Assembly: GCA_023138735.1 (NCBI GenBank)
Contig: JAGLOY010000100.1
Span: forward strand, 1 to 42,015
Direction: 5' to 3'
Source of the DNA: Candidatus Aegiribacteria sp.
GTDB lineage: Bacteria; Fermentibacterota; Fermentibacteria; Fermentibacterales; JCC-6
DNA: 42,015 nt
Of the stretch, positions 17,938 to 26,351 are shown piece after piece (within the stretch, counting starts at the first letter, position 1; each line of letters begins with the position of its first letter). The notes under the pieces are model-generated. The model worked only from the letters and a program-made list of their open reading frames with translations. It searched no databases and was not told the origin of the DNA. The translations under genes were made by a program, and so were the position numbers.

Positions 17938-17976
17938 CTTTCCCCGCCTCTCTGAACTTCAGTGAGTATAATATTG

Positions 17977-18879
17977 TTAAGGAGGTAGGGGTATTTCCCG
18001 AAGATACTCTTTCAGTTTCTCTTCAAGTTGTCTGCAGGAAGCATCAGTACTTGAATAGATCTCCTCAGCCCTGTGAAACTCAAGCATGCCGATATTCCTG
18101 ATAGCAGGCTTAATGTAAATATCAGGCTGACAGATCTTCATCTTTGTTCTTACTATCGATCTCTGCATTATATCGAACATCTCAAGAACCGCTTTAACCG
18201 CTCCTGGAAGTTTTCCGGATTCGGATTCTGCATATCCCAGAACATCAACAGCAACTATCAGGTCGCAATCGTTCAGAACATCAAAGGGCACCGGGTTCAC
18301 ACCTGCACCGTCGATAAGAATGCGCTCCCCGTATTTTACCGGTGTGAACAATCCTGGCAGCCCCATGCTTGCCTTGACCGCCTTCAGAAGATTCCCAGAA
18401 GAGAGTAGTACCTGTTGGGACGCCCAGAAATCGGTCGCAACGATCTTCATTGGTATCTCAAGGTCCTCAAAGTTATCTATTTGAATGGCATCGTAGAAAT
18501 ACTTCATGATCGAATCACCTTTGAAGATCCCCGGTCCCAGGAAGTCAATATCCATGAATTGCACAAGTTTCCTTATTTCTTTAAACCGTTCACCGGGTGA
18601 AGCACTCTTCCTGATAATCGTATCCTGCACTAGACTGCGAATTTCGGTTCCTTTTACTCCGGACGCATACATGGCCCCCAACACGGCGCCTATGCTGGTT
18701 CCCGCGATACAGCAGGGTCTGATCCGCATTTTATCAAGAAGCTCAAGAATCGGAATATGGGCAAGTCCTCTTGCTCCGCCCCCGCCCAGAGCAAGACCCA
18801 GCCGTATATCACCGTCTTTAATGTCCGGTTTTCTCCTCCTGAGAAGCTCCCGGATTTTACGTGCGAGATGACTTTTCAT
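17977..18879 (-). CDS. Patatin-like phospholipase (RssA type)
   Basis: 300-aa cytoplasmic serine lipase with a Ser-Asp dyad. The oxyanion loop is LGGGGARGLAH, the nucleophile elbow is GTSIGA, and the catalytic Asp is in DGAGVNPVP. No signal peptide, membrane helix or POTRA/barrel extension is present, so it matches the short soluble RssA-like branch rather than secreted PlpD types. The N-terminus is basic (KSHLARKIRELLRRRKP) and might bind phospholipid surfaces. GGAG precedes the ATG. It lies 39 bp upstream of xdhA in the same direction, so co-transcription is possible but functionally unexplained. Confidence 0.92.
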   Translation of the reverse strand: MKSHLARKIRELLRRRKPDIKDGDIRLGLALGGGGARGLAHIPILELLDKMRIRPCCIAGTSIGAVLGAMYASGVKGTEIRSLVQDTIIRKSASPGERFKEIRKLVQFMDIDFLGPGIFKGDSIMKYFYDAIQIDNFEDLEIPMKIVATDFWASQQVLLSSGNLLKAVKASMGLPGLFTPVKYGERILIDGAGVNPVPFDVLNDCDLIVAVDVLGYAESESGKLPGAVKAVLEMFDIMQRSIVRTKMKICQPDIYIKPAIRNIGMLEFHRAEEIYSSTDASCRQLEEKLKEYLREIPLPP

Positions 18880-18915
18880 TCATATCTCCAGCAGGTCTTG
18901 ATGTATTCTGTTCAA

Positions 18916-19662
18916 TCACATTTGATCAAATAGGAATGATCTGGCTGCACGCATGTCCTCTAATGGGATCGTGAAGATAACATCATAAGGTGCCATATCA
19001 ACTTCTACAGTTGCCGTCAGCAGGTAATAATTTTCAAATTCTCCATCAGAATGCACAGTGATTGCCAGGGAATCCTTGTCGCGGAATGATAAACGAGCCA
19101 GCTCATTCAAAGAGTGAATCTCCACTATCACAGGAGTATCTGCAGTTATATACCACTCGGCAGAATCAGTGTTCAATACGGCCAGGTTTACAGGGTCAAA
19201 ACACCTCGCGCTGATAAACGCGTATTCTTCATCATTGCGGCGGGCTAAGAGAACTGAATCTCTGATGAAATACTCCGGCTTTGATTCGCTTATGGTGAAG
19301 TAGGAATCACCATTATTGTTTATAGACCACAGAACCCCCCAGTCTTCCAGAACCCCTGCTATTGATGGCGCTCCATCAACTCTGCTGAAACTGATTCCGC
19401 CGAATTCCTCCTCAGCTTCCATCATACTTCCCTGTGATTCCCATTGAAAACTGAAATCTGTTAAATCCATACAAAGAAGAAACCACCTGGTCTCCCATAG
19501 GTAATGGGACCCGTGGTTAAAGACAGTTCTGACAAGAAACACCGCTTTTTCTGGAGATCCAGCAATCATATCAATATCCGTTGTCATTGCGTCCGGTGGC
19601 GTTGCCCATGAACTCTGGATTAATATAGAGCCCACCAATATTCGAATGATTTTCGTACACAT
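18916..19662 (-). CDS. Exported protein of unknown function
   Basis: 248-aa protein with a signal-like N-terminus (MCTKIIRILVGSILIQSSWA). I use the second in-frame ATG (19662) because GAGGAG sits just ahead of it; the ATG at 19674 overlaps the upstream gene's stop. The mature part is acidic, with many aromatic beta-type stretches (for example WETRWFLLCMDLTDFSF, SAEWYITADTPVIVEIHS) and no motif I know. It follows the 120-aa unknown gene without a gap, so the two are probably co-expressed. Confidence 0.6.
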   Translation of the reverse strand: MCTKIIRILVGSILIQSSWATPPDAMTTDIDMIAGSPEKAVFLVRTVFNHGSHYLWETRWFLLCMDLTDFSFQWESQGSMMEAEEEFGGISFSRVDGAPSIAGVLEDWGVLWSINNNGDSYFTISESKPEYFIRDSVLLARRNDEEYAFISARCFDPVNLAVLNTDSAEWYITADTPVIVEIHSLNELARLSFRDKDSLAITVHSDGEFENYYLLTATVEVDMAPYDVIFTIPLEDMRAARSFLFDQM

Positions 19663-19670
19663 AAGACTCC

Positions 19671-20033
19671 TCATACGTGCGGATAAGCATGGTAATCTTC
19701 AGGCTTACCGCCATCATGCCATGCCATGTAATTCGCATTCCAGTTTAGAGTGCTTTCAAGTTCCTGCACTGTGATGTTCAGTGTATCAGCGCAAAATGTA
19801 ATTAACTTCTCTCTCGGTAGAATTTTTCCAAACTTCTTTTTCGCATGGTTTACAGTAGCACAGCATAACCATGAACCAGGAGATTTGGAATGGTGCCAGT
19901 AATTTGCTGGATTGTTCAGATATTCGAAATCCTCTTCGGAGAAACCGTATTTCTGATCGTGATATTCAGTTGATGCTTCCCTGTTGTAGTAGGACAAGAA
20001 TATCTTCCATTGTTCTTTGTCCCCCAAAGCCAT
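19671..20033 (-). CDS. Small cytoplasmic protein of unknown function
   Basis: 120-aa protein without a signal peptide or hydrophobic segment. It is rich in aromatic residues, His, Lys and Glu (YLNNPANYWHHSKSPGSW, LCCATVNHAKKKFGK), with a vicinal Cys pair. I recognise no family. AGAGAGG lies about 10 bases before the ATG. Its stop overlaps the possible first ATG of the next gene (ATGA), which suggests a small operon with it. Confidence 0.55.
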   Translation of the reverse strand: MALGDKEQWKIFLSYYNREASTEYHDQKYGFSEEDFEYLNNPANYWHHSKSPGSWLCCATVNHAKKKFGKILPREKLITFCADTLNITVQELESTLNWNANYMAWHDGGKPEDYHAYPHV

Positions 20034-20071
20034 TCTAATAATACCTCTCTTTGGTCACCTGAAGCATCAGG

Positions 20072-21817
20072 TTAATAGCCTTCAGTTGCCCCGTAGCCCA
20101 CCGGACCATCTGAATAGCCGACCTCGTCCAGCCACCACTGCGGGTAGCCCACTTCCACCGCCATTTCGTCGGGGGAGTTCACGTAACCGTCATCGTACCT
20201 GACGATGAGCATATCCGCCAGTGACCACCAGCGATCCACCACTGTATCGGCGTTTGCTATAGACCAGTTCGTGAGGTAGGCTCTCGCGCCGCATTCGTCC
20301 TCCTCCATTATCTCCATGGCGGCTGCGTCGACGAGTGCGACGTCGGCAAGCTCAGCGTTCTCCACACTGTCCTGCACCGCCTGGATGTCCTTTATCATGT
20401 AGGAGTACTTCAGCTCGGCCCAGTTGGAAACGAAGTTGAAAGCCCACCAGGCACTCTCCCTGCTGAATATCCGGGTATCTCCGCTCTGGTAGCTCCAGGG
20501 CAGATCGTTCATACCGCAATAGAACGGGACGAAGCAGGTCTCAGCCGGCTTGTCGGGGCCCATCCAGCAGATGCCTCCAACAGGATCGGGGAGCCAGTCC
20601 CTCCCCTGACAGACGTAGACGAACCCGACATACCCGGCGGAGATCGGTCTTTCCCATGCACCGGGCTGGTCCGTGCTGGTTTCCCCCCCGATGAACCCGT
20701 GGTCATCGTACTCACCGTAGTGCCTGTTGGGATAGCCGAACGGTCCCGCTGCGGGACCGACCGTCATATCGAACTCGGTTCCCTCGAAGTGATCCCTGTG
20801 AAGCCTCATTACACCGCGCGTGGAAAGCAATGTATCCGGCGTTACCGAGAAAGGGTAGTAATGTGTGTTGCCATCCTCAACCCATGGAGAAAGTTCCAGT
20901 GAGGGCGCTACAAGAGACTGAATCCTCCATACCCTGCGCAGGGCATCGTATGGGTGTCTGCATTCACCCTCAGCTACAGTTGTCAGCCAGTCCAGCGGAC
21001 CGTCTGCCGGATCCCACCAGCCCAGAGCCTCAGTCTGCTCGAAGAGATCCGAACAGTACAGCAGGTCCGGGTCATCCGGATCTATCTCTCTTATCCGGAA
21101 CTCGTTGGCAGCAACAAATACTGTGCCGTCGGGCACCCTTCTGGCTACCCATAAACCGCCGGAGCTGTCAGCAGTGCCGCAGCAGACCTCGAAGATCCAG
21201 CCCTCCTGGGGATCCCCTACTGGCAGGGTCTCACCGGTGCCGTAATAACCGTATTCCTCTACCAGCCAGCCCATCAGTTCGACAGCTTCCCTGGCGGTAG
21301 TGCAGCGCTCTAGCGCCACCCGCGAAAGCTCACTGGAATAGAAGAGTCTCTTCTCTGGATCGGCCGGAAGCTGCCACCTGGCGCTGTTCGTACATTCCCC
21401 TATCATCACCTGATGTTCGTTCATGATTCCATAAGAGCCGTCGAAGTAGGAGTAGGTGTGTTCCACCTGCGGTATGCTCCCCAGGGGTATGTATAGCTCT
21501 GCTCCCATTGCCTGCATGTACCCCGGACCCCTCTCCTCGCAGAAAAGCCTGGGCTCCAGGACGGCGTTGTATTCGGGCATCGGTCCCAGTGCCGTTGCAG
21601 AGCAGTAGACGGGACGCTCCGAGCCGGGATCGTGATCCATTGCCGGTACGAAGATAACCCTTTCGTCCATCAGCTCATTATCGTCGGAGTGGGTCACGTA
21701 CAGTGACCCGTCCACGGTAGCCCCGGCGGTCACCAGGGTGGTCGTGCATGCGCCTGCATACCTCGGGAGAAAGATGAATGATAAGGTCGTAAGCAGAATC
21801 GCCGCGGTTCGTCCCAT
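20072..21817 (-). CDS. Secreted C69-family dipeptidase (Ntn hydrolase)
   Basis: 581-aa exported peptidase of family C69 (PepD/acid-ceramidase-like Ntn hydrolases). A signal peptide ends in YAGA, followed by Cys24 in ACTTTLV, the predicted N-terminal nucleophile; signal cleavage itself could expose it. Downstream features of the family include the VDGSLYVTHSDDNE segment, MNEHQVMIGECTNSAR, YGYYGTGETLPVGD and EGWIFEV. The ATG at 21817 has GGAGG five bases upstream; another ATG lies four codons earlier. Base composition is visibly more GC-rich than its neighbours. The substrate is probably short peptides outside the cytoplasm. Confidence 0.9.
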   Translation of the reverse strand: MGRTAAILLTTLSFIFLPRYAGACTTTLVTAGATVDGSLYVTHSDDNELMDERVIFVPAMDHDPGSERPVYCSATALGPMPEYNAVLEPRLFCEERGPGYMQAMGAELYIPLGSIPQVEHTYSYFDGSYGIMNEHQVMIGECTNSARWQLPADPEKRLFYSSELSRVALERCTTAREAVELMGWLVEEYGYYGTGETLPVGDPQEGWIFEVCCGTADSSGGLWVARRVPDGTVFVAANEFRIREIDPDDPDLLYCSDLFEQTEALGWWDPADGPLDWLTTVAEGECRHPYDALRRVWRIQSLVAPSLELSPWVEDGNTHYYPFSVTPDTLLSTRGVMRLHRDHFEGTEFDMTVGPAAGPFGYPNRHYGEYDDHGFIGGETSTDQPGAWERPISAGYVGFVYVCQGRDWLPDPVGGICWMGPDKPAETCFVPFYCGMNDLPWSYQSGDTRIFSRESAWWAFNFVSNWAELKYSYMIKDIQAVQDSVENAELADVALVDAAAMEIMEEDECGARAYLTNWSIANADTVVDRWWSLADMLIVRYDDGYVNSPDEMAVEVGYPQWWLDEVGYSDGPVGYGATEGY

Positions 21818-21891
21818 GAGAACCTCCATGCGGTTACGAGCCGATAGAAAACTGGATACTTTGCATCTTCCCGATCATATAGTTTGGCCAC

Positions 21892-22974
21892 TCAGTTAAC
21901 AATGATCAGCTTATCAGAATCCTGATGCTCGGTTCCCTGCGGTTCCGTGGCCAGGTAGAGTCGTATCTGCCCATAAAAATCACCTGAGATAATATCCATG
22001 CGGCCGTCATCGTTCCAGTCGTACAGGCAGATGTTGTGATGCCAGTGGTAAATAGGCTCACCGTCGCTCTCGAGCTGTATGCCCCCTTCGAAAACTGGAT
22101 TCTGGTTTGTGCCCACATTCCTGTAGAAGTAAACCCAGCCACAGTTTGGTCCGTTGTCATACCCCTCACTGGAGGCGGGAAAGTGAACTTCGTTTTGCTG
22201 CGGTGCATTGGAAAAGGGTCCCGTATCACAGGCGGCCAACACCAGATCATCAATCCCGTCACCGTCCATGTCGCCAACTTGAGGGCCCGAGCGCCATTTC
22301 TGGATGTAAGTCCCGCTGCTGGTCAGACCTTGATAACTGTTGAACTGAGGGTTCCCGGCAGTTCCCTGGTTCTGATACAACCGAACACTGCCGCCGTCCA
22401 TGAACTCCCTGCCGACAAGCAGGTCCTGCAAACCGTCACCATTCCAGTCATGCACTGCCGGACACGATATGAAGCCGACATCTATCTGTGTGCCGTTGCA
22501 TTGTATATGCGGCATCTCCATAAGGCTGCCATCGCTAAGTCTTTCGTAATAGAATACATACCCGCAGCCGCTTCCAAAGATCAGATCATTGCGGCCGTCA
22601 TTATTCCAATCCACAACCTGCGGATTCGGTGTAGCTGCATGTCCTCAAGTACTGTAAATCTCAATGGGTTCATTATTCGCTTCAAGGTAACTGTAATCCT
22701 CAAAAATGGGATTACCTGTCTCGCCCTGGTTCAGGTAGAGTCTGAAGTGTCCGTAACACGGATCACCCATCCCGTAGGGATCCGGGTTCTGATTAACGTC
22801 AAAGCCCTCCGAAATAATAAGATCCGCCAACCCATCCCCGTTCCAATCAGCCATGCATGGAGAAGCAAGGTTCTCTACTACAATGCCCCCGCCAATATCT
22901 ACCGGTGGTTCAAATACGGGTTGGGCCGACAAAGTTGTAGCCAGCACAAGTAATGACACAGGAAGATATTTCAA
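21892..22974 (-). CDS. Putative selenoprotein: secreted FG-GAP/VCBS repeat protein 1 (in-frame TGA at 22647-22645)
   Basis: The frame runs from a TTG start at 22974 (AAGGAGAG upstream) through one in-frame TGA to a TGA stop at 21892, giving 360 residues if the internal TGA is selenocysteine (position 110). A signal peptide (KYLPVSLLVLATTLSA) is followed by about five FG-GAP-type repeats with Ca-binding DWNGDG loops, typical of beta-propellers. The TGA falls in an extra loop before a repeat (IYST-U-GHAATPNPQVVDW). The paralog at 23321 has TGA at the same aligned position. A hairpin with a GGT loop lies 19-37 nt downstream. Two other repeats carry Cys at comparable sites (SPCMADW, SCPAVHDW). 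Unlike the paralog, it lacks the C-terminal sorting-type domain. The alternative is a nonsense-broken gene. Confidence 0.72.
22608..22626 (-). promoter_or_regulatory. Candidate bacterial SECIS hairpin for FG-GAP protein 1
   Basis: Minus-strand reading: AATCCGCA, GGT, TGTGGATT. This is an 8-bp stem with one G-U pair closing a GGT loop. The loop begins 27 nt after the TGA at 22647-22645. Bacterial SECIS elements put a stem-loop with a G in the first loop positions about 16-37 nt after the UGA, and the E. coli fdhF loop also presents CAGGU. Confidence 0.65.
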
Positions 22975-23132
22975 AATGTTCTCTCCTTCTACCCTTTTGT
23001 TTTGTTAACGATTACTATTCGTATTATCCGCCCGGTGTGGTTGCTTCTCTTCTATTAAGTTTATTCATCTGCATTTGTTCCCGAGAAAGTAGGAGTGTTT
23101 CTTATACGGTCGTATCTCCTGCATGAAATTTC

Positions 23133-23160
23133 AATATAGCTGGTAATTCTGATCTGTCAA
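23133..23160 (-). promoter_or_regulatory. Promoter for FG-GAP protein 1; rest of the 22975-23320 gap
   Basis: On the minus strand, TTGACA (23160-23155) and TATATT (23138-23133) are 16 bases apart, giving a leader of roughly 150 nt to the TTG start at 22974. The divergent gap of about 346 bases holds no gene I can support. A plus-strand promoter for 23321 is less clear. The strong ribosome site AGGGAGG is just before 23321. Confidence 0.5.
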
Positions 23161-23320
23161 AGTTTTGCAGGATTCCTGAGAGTAAGAAGGCTGCCTCCGG
23201 AAACCCAATAATCCAGTGTTTCTGGAAACCACTCCGGAAACCTTGTCGCTTGAATGATTTTCCATTATTGTACCGTTATCATCGGTATTACATGATTGTT
23301 CCGTTCTCCAGGGAGGTATT

Positions 23321-24541
23321 ATGAGAGTATACTTATTTTTAGTGCTGTCTATCTGCCTTGCGGCTGCAGCGGCCACACCGGATTACCAGCCACCCTTCAA
23401 CGTAATGGCAAACGGTGCGCAGATTGAATTGTCCGTAGGACACGCGAATCCTCTTATTACCGATTGGAATGGAGATGGTCTGAAGGATCTTATCCTGGGC
23501 CAGTATTCTTCAGGAAAGCTTCGTTACTACGAGAACAACGATACGAACGATTCTCCCATGTTCGGGAATTATACATTCATGCAGGCTGACGGAGTTGATA
23601 TTTCACTCTCATCCGGTTGATGCACGGGAGCGACAAATCCACAGGCTGTGGATTTCAATGGTGATGGACTGGATGATCTGATAGTCGGTGAAAGAGAAGG
23701 ATACGTCAACTACTTCAGACGGCTCGGTGATGGAACACTTACCAGTGAAGGCAGAATTCAGGCGGGAAGCATTGATATTGATGTTGGTACTAACTCCGCC
23801 CCCTTTGTTTTCGACTGGAATAACGATGGACTGCTTGATCTGATCGTTGGCCGCGAATCCACATCAGGCGGAAGTCTCTATCTTTATCTCAATGAGGGAA
23901 CCTCTGGAAATCCGGTGTTCAACAGTTACGCACCTGTTATGAAGGGCTCCTCACCGGTTGCCTGGCCAAGAAGCATTCCACATATGGAGGATATGAACGG
24001 AGACGGGTTGCTGGATCTTCTTGTAGGGGAGGACAACGGGCACACCTATTACCTGGAGAATGTTGGAGCGACAGGAGCGCCTGTATTTGCGACCAGCGCA
24101 GCGATTACAGTAAATGGAACCCCATTTGCCTGGCCAACTGGGGAGACGGATGCCACAGTTTTCGTGAATGACTGGAACGAAGATGGAATTCTGGATATCG
24201 TTCAGGGGAATTATACGGAGTACCTGTTCGTATTCCTGGGAAACGATCCTACAGGCATTGGCAGCCATTCGGAAATACCAGAAGGCGGAGCCTCGCTTAC
24301 CCTTCTATCCAATCCGGTATTTGGTTCGTTAAGATTTACATTTTCATCAGATCAGCCTGTACCTGTTACTGTCAGCCTCTTCAGCATGGACGGAAGAATG
24401 GTGAACAGGTGGGACCTGGGTACGATCAACGGTGTTACGGATCACACTCACGCCGTTTCTGAACTGCCCACCGGCGTTTATACCATGGTTTCCTCTGTGG
24501 ATGGATATATCTCATGTTACCCGATAGTCATTATTCGATAG
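23321..24541 (+). CDS. Putative selenoprotein: secreted FG-GAP/VCBS repeat protein 2 (in-frame TGA at 23618-23620)
   Basis: Read through the TGA, the gene encodes 406 residues with selenocysteine at position 100. Order of parts: signal peptide (ends LAAAAA), FG-GAP/VCBS repeats with DWNGDGLKDLILG-type loops, and a C-terminal ~80-residue T9SS/FlgD-like domain (NPVFGSLRFTF, VSLFSMDGRMV, LPTGVYTM) used for secretion or surface attachment in FCB bacteria. The TGA sits in an insertion between LSSG and NPQAVDF and is directly followed by Cys (U-C pair), a redox-type arrangement. Downstream sequence after the TGA lacks its own start or ribosome site, while repeats on both sides are intact. A 9-bp SECIS-like hairpin follows. 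The ATG has AGGGAGG upstream. It is probably in one operon with the gene at 24561. Confidence 0.78.
23635..23655 (+). promoter_or_regulatory. Candidate bacterial SECIS hairpin for FG-GAP protein 2
   Basis: AAATCCACA, GGC, TGTGGATTT is a perfect 9-bp stem closing a GGC loop. The stem starts 15 nt and the loop 24 nt after the in-frame TGA at 23618-23620. Loop and spacing fit the bacterial SECIS consensus. Confidence 0.7.
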
Positions 24542-24560
24542 AAACAGAGAAGGGGGTTTT

Positions 24561-25343
24561 ATGAAAATTGCTGTTACAATTATGTCTCTGTTCCTGTTCG
24601 CAGGCATCTGCATGGCAGATTATCAGATAGTCGCCACGCTCGATGCTCCGGACACGAACATATCAGGGCTTGGCTTCGGAAATGGGTCATTGTGGGCCGT
24701 GGATGGGGTCACGGAGTACGCCTACCAGGTCGATCCTGTTACCGGCGCTGTTCAGAACTCCTGGTACTGCGAAAACACTACAAAAGTTCCTTCAGGTCTT
24801 ACTTTCGCCAACAACACTGTTTATATCGCCATGGGTACACCTCCTAACCTCACGCTGTCATACTGCTACAGGTACAATACCTCGGGGGTATATCTGGGAC
24901 AGTTCTCTCTGGACTGTTGAGGAAGCGATTTAGACCAGCAGGTTACTGGTCTCGCTACAGGTAACAGTAAGATTTTCGGAGCTGGTGTTGATACTCAGAC
25001 AATGAAGGAAGTTCTCGAGATATACAATTATTCCGGGACCATTCAGACAGGTCCGGAGTTCATGCTTGAGCTCGGAATCGAGTTCTACGACATTGCCTAC
25101 TACAATGGTAACTACTGGTTCGCATGCAACGATGCTGCATTCCCGATTCGAGTTTACAATGGCAGTGGGGGTCTTGTGGAATCCGTGAGCTCGTCGGTTC
25201 TTCCGGCAGCCCACGGTATGACATTCGATGATGATGGTTATCTCTGGGTGAGTAACATGAACACCGATGAGATATACAAGATCGATTTGAACGTAACATC
25301 CCTCGAATCTTCAACCTGGGCATCCATTAAAGCCACTTTCTAG
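24561..25343 (+). CDS. Putative selenoprotein: secreted beta-propeller protein (in-frame TGA at 24918-24920)
   Basis: 260 residues if the in-frame TGA is read as selenocysteine (position 120). A signal peptide (AVTIMSLFLFAGICMA) precedes about five propeller-type repeats: SGLGFGNGSLWAVDG, PSGLTFANNTVYIA, TGLATGNSKIFGAG, YDIAYYNGNYWFACN and HGMTFDDDGYLWVSN. The TGA falls between the second and third repeats, directly after a Cys codon (SLDC-U-GSDLDQQ), giving a vicinal Cys-Sec pair. Both halves are needed for a full propeller, and the next ATG (25002) has lost part of a repeat. A SECIS-like hairpin with a CAGGTT loop follows the TGA. It starts 20 bp after FG-GAP protein 2, with AGGGGG before the ATG, so the two are likely co-transcribed. 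Confidence 0.75.
24932..24952 (+). promoter_or_regulatory. Candidate bacterial SECIS hairpin for the propeller selenoprotein
   Basis: AGACCAG, CAGGTTA, CTGGTCT is a 7-bp perfect stem with a 7-nt loop. An inner A-T pair can reduce the loop to GGT. The loop begins 19 nt and GGT 21 nt after the TGA at 24918-24920. The protein sequence here differs from the FG-GAP pair, so this hairpin is independent evidence. Confidence 0.65.
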
Positions 25344-25369
25344 CACTTCTTCTTACTCGGTCATTCAGG

Positions 25370-25391
25370 AGGCCCCGGGCAACCGGGGTCT
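25370..25391 (+). terminator. Stem-loop terminator after the selenoprotein operon
   Basis: AGGCCCCGG, GCAA, CCGGGGTCT is a 9-bp GC-rich stem (one G-U) with a GNRA-type tetraloop, 27 bp after the stop at 25343. Only a short pyrimidine run follows, so efficiency is uncertain. Confidence 0.6.
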
Positions 25392-25458
25392 CTTCCAATC
25401 CTTGAGAGCTGACGGGTCTTTTACTATTGTTCTTCTATCATTATTGAAAGGAGATAGA

Positions 25459-26325
25459 ATGATCTGCTCCATTCGTCTCAGTGCTTCAGGATTCTTAGTA
25501 GTAATTGTTTCTCTATGCTTTTCCCTGCCTGCCTGTTCCGATGATTTCAGCGCGTATATCGATGAATGGGAAGCAAGAAGTAATGGACTGGGATATTTCA
25601 GTATACTCGGCATTCCATCCGAAATGCTTCCAGATGGAATAGACAACCTGGATTTACTGATTCTGGGCGATGATCTTATCGATGGTTCGGATCTAGCGAT
25701 TATCGGTTACGGCCTTGATACTCTTTGCTTTGGTTCTGTAGCATTTGATATGTTTCTAAATCCAGCCAAGACATTTGCTTCTTTCAGAAGTGAAGACAGT
25801 CTGATAATCCTTTCTTCCGAATATCCAAGCAGAACTACAACGTGCAATATGTCCTATGCCTGGGATAAAGATGCACAGATCCTCATTCCGGTTGAATCCT
25901 GGATAAGCGACTGGTCCGCTGACCTTCTGGCGTCTGCGGATTCACTTCTTGAAATCGGTGAGATCCGGCAGGCTGCGGACAGTATAAGCAACATGTTCTA
26001 CGGCTGGACGTATTACGACACCAGTGAACTCAGCTGCCGGTTCCTCAGGGCAGCCCACGCAGCTTCAAAGGATGCCCCCAAGGAGGAGGCTCTGGACTAT
26101 TACGATGCGGCTGTTTACGCCTTCGATATTATCCAGTACGATAATACCTGGTTCCTTTCATTTTCTTCTCTTGAGGAATTTCTCGGGAGTGATTATGCCG
26201 AATACATTGAGGCGGATGAACTTGCCGGGATACTCCGTGATTACGCCGGGATATTCAGAGATAACGGCTTTGTTGTGGAAACTGTCTTCGATGACATCGC
26301 TGATATACTTGAAGGGAACGAGTAA
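25459..26325 (+). CDS. Exported protein of unknown function
   Basis: 288-aa protein. The ATG at 25459 has AAGGAG just upstream, so the 19 extra in-frame residues before it are not used. A signal peptide (SASGFLVVIVSLCFSLPACSDD) ends in LPAC, which could be a weak lipobox; Pro at -2 is unusual, so it may instead be cleaved as a soluble protein. The mature chain is strongly acidic. Its C-terminal half has helical, TPR-like spacing (LLASADSLLEIGEIRQAADSIS), but no repeat family is certain. It converges on the DUF4230 gene. Confidence 0.65.
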   Translation: MICSIRLSASGFLVVIVSLCFSLPACSDDFSAYIDEWEARSNGLGYFSILGIPSEMLPDGIDNLDLLILGDDLIDGSDLAIIGYGLDTLCFGSVAFDMFLNPAKTFASFRSEDSLIILSSEYPSRTTTCNMSYAWDKDAQILIPVESWISDWSADLLASADSLLEIGEIRQAADSISNMFYGWTYYDTSELSCRFLRAAHAASKDAPKEEALDYYDAAVYAFDIIQYDNTWFLSFSSLEEFLGSDYAEYIEADELAGILRDYAGIFRDNGFVVETVFDDIADILEGNE

Positions 26326-26351
26326 GAGCTGGCCCCGATCTTCAGAACTGA

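Noticed and set aside
22036-22953. 305-codon open frame on the plus strand across FG-GAP protein 1
   Set aside because: It is antisense to a repeat protein with clear DWNGDG motifs. It has no ribosome site and no recognisable domain, so it is a shadow frame.
21892-25343. Genome-wide reassignment of TGA (for example to Gly or Trp)
   Set aside because: TGA terminates thiL, the DUF4342 gene, the OMP at 7777, the M1 peptidase and several minus-strand genes at sensible positions, and no other gene contains in-frame TGA.
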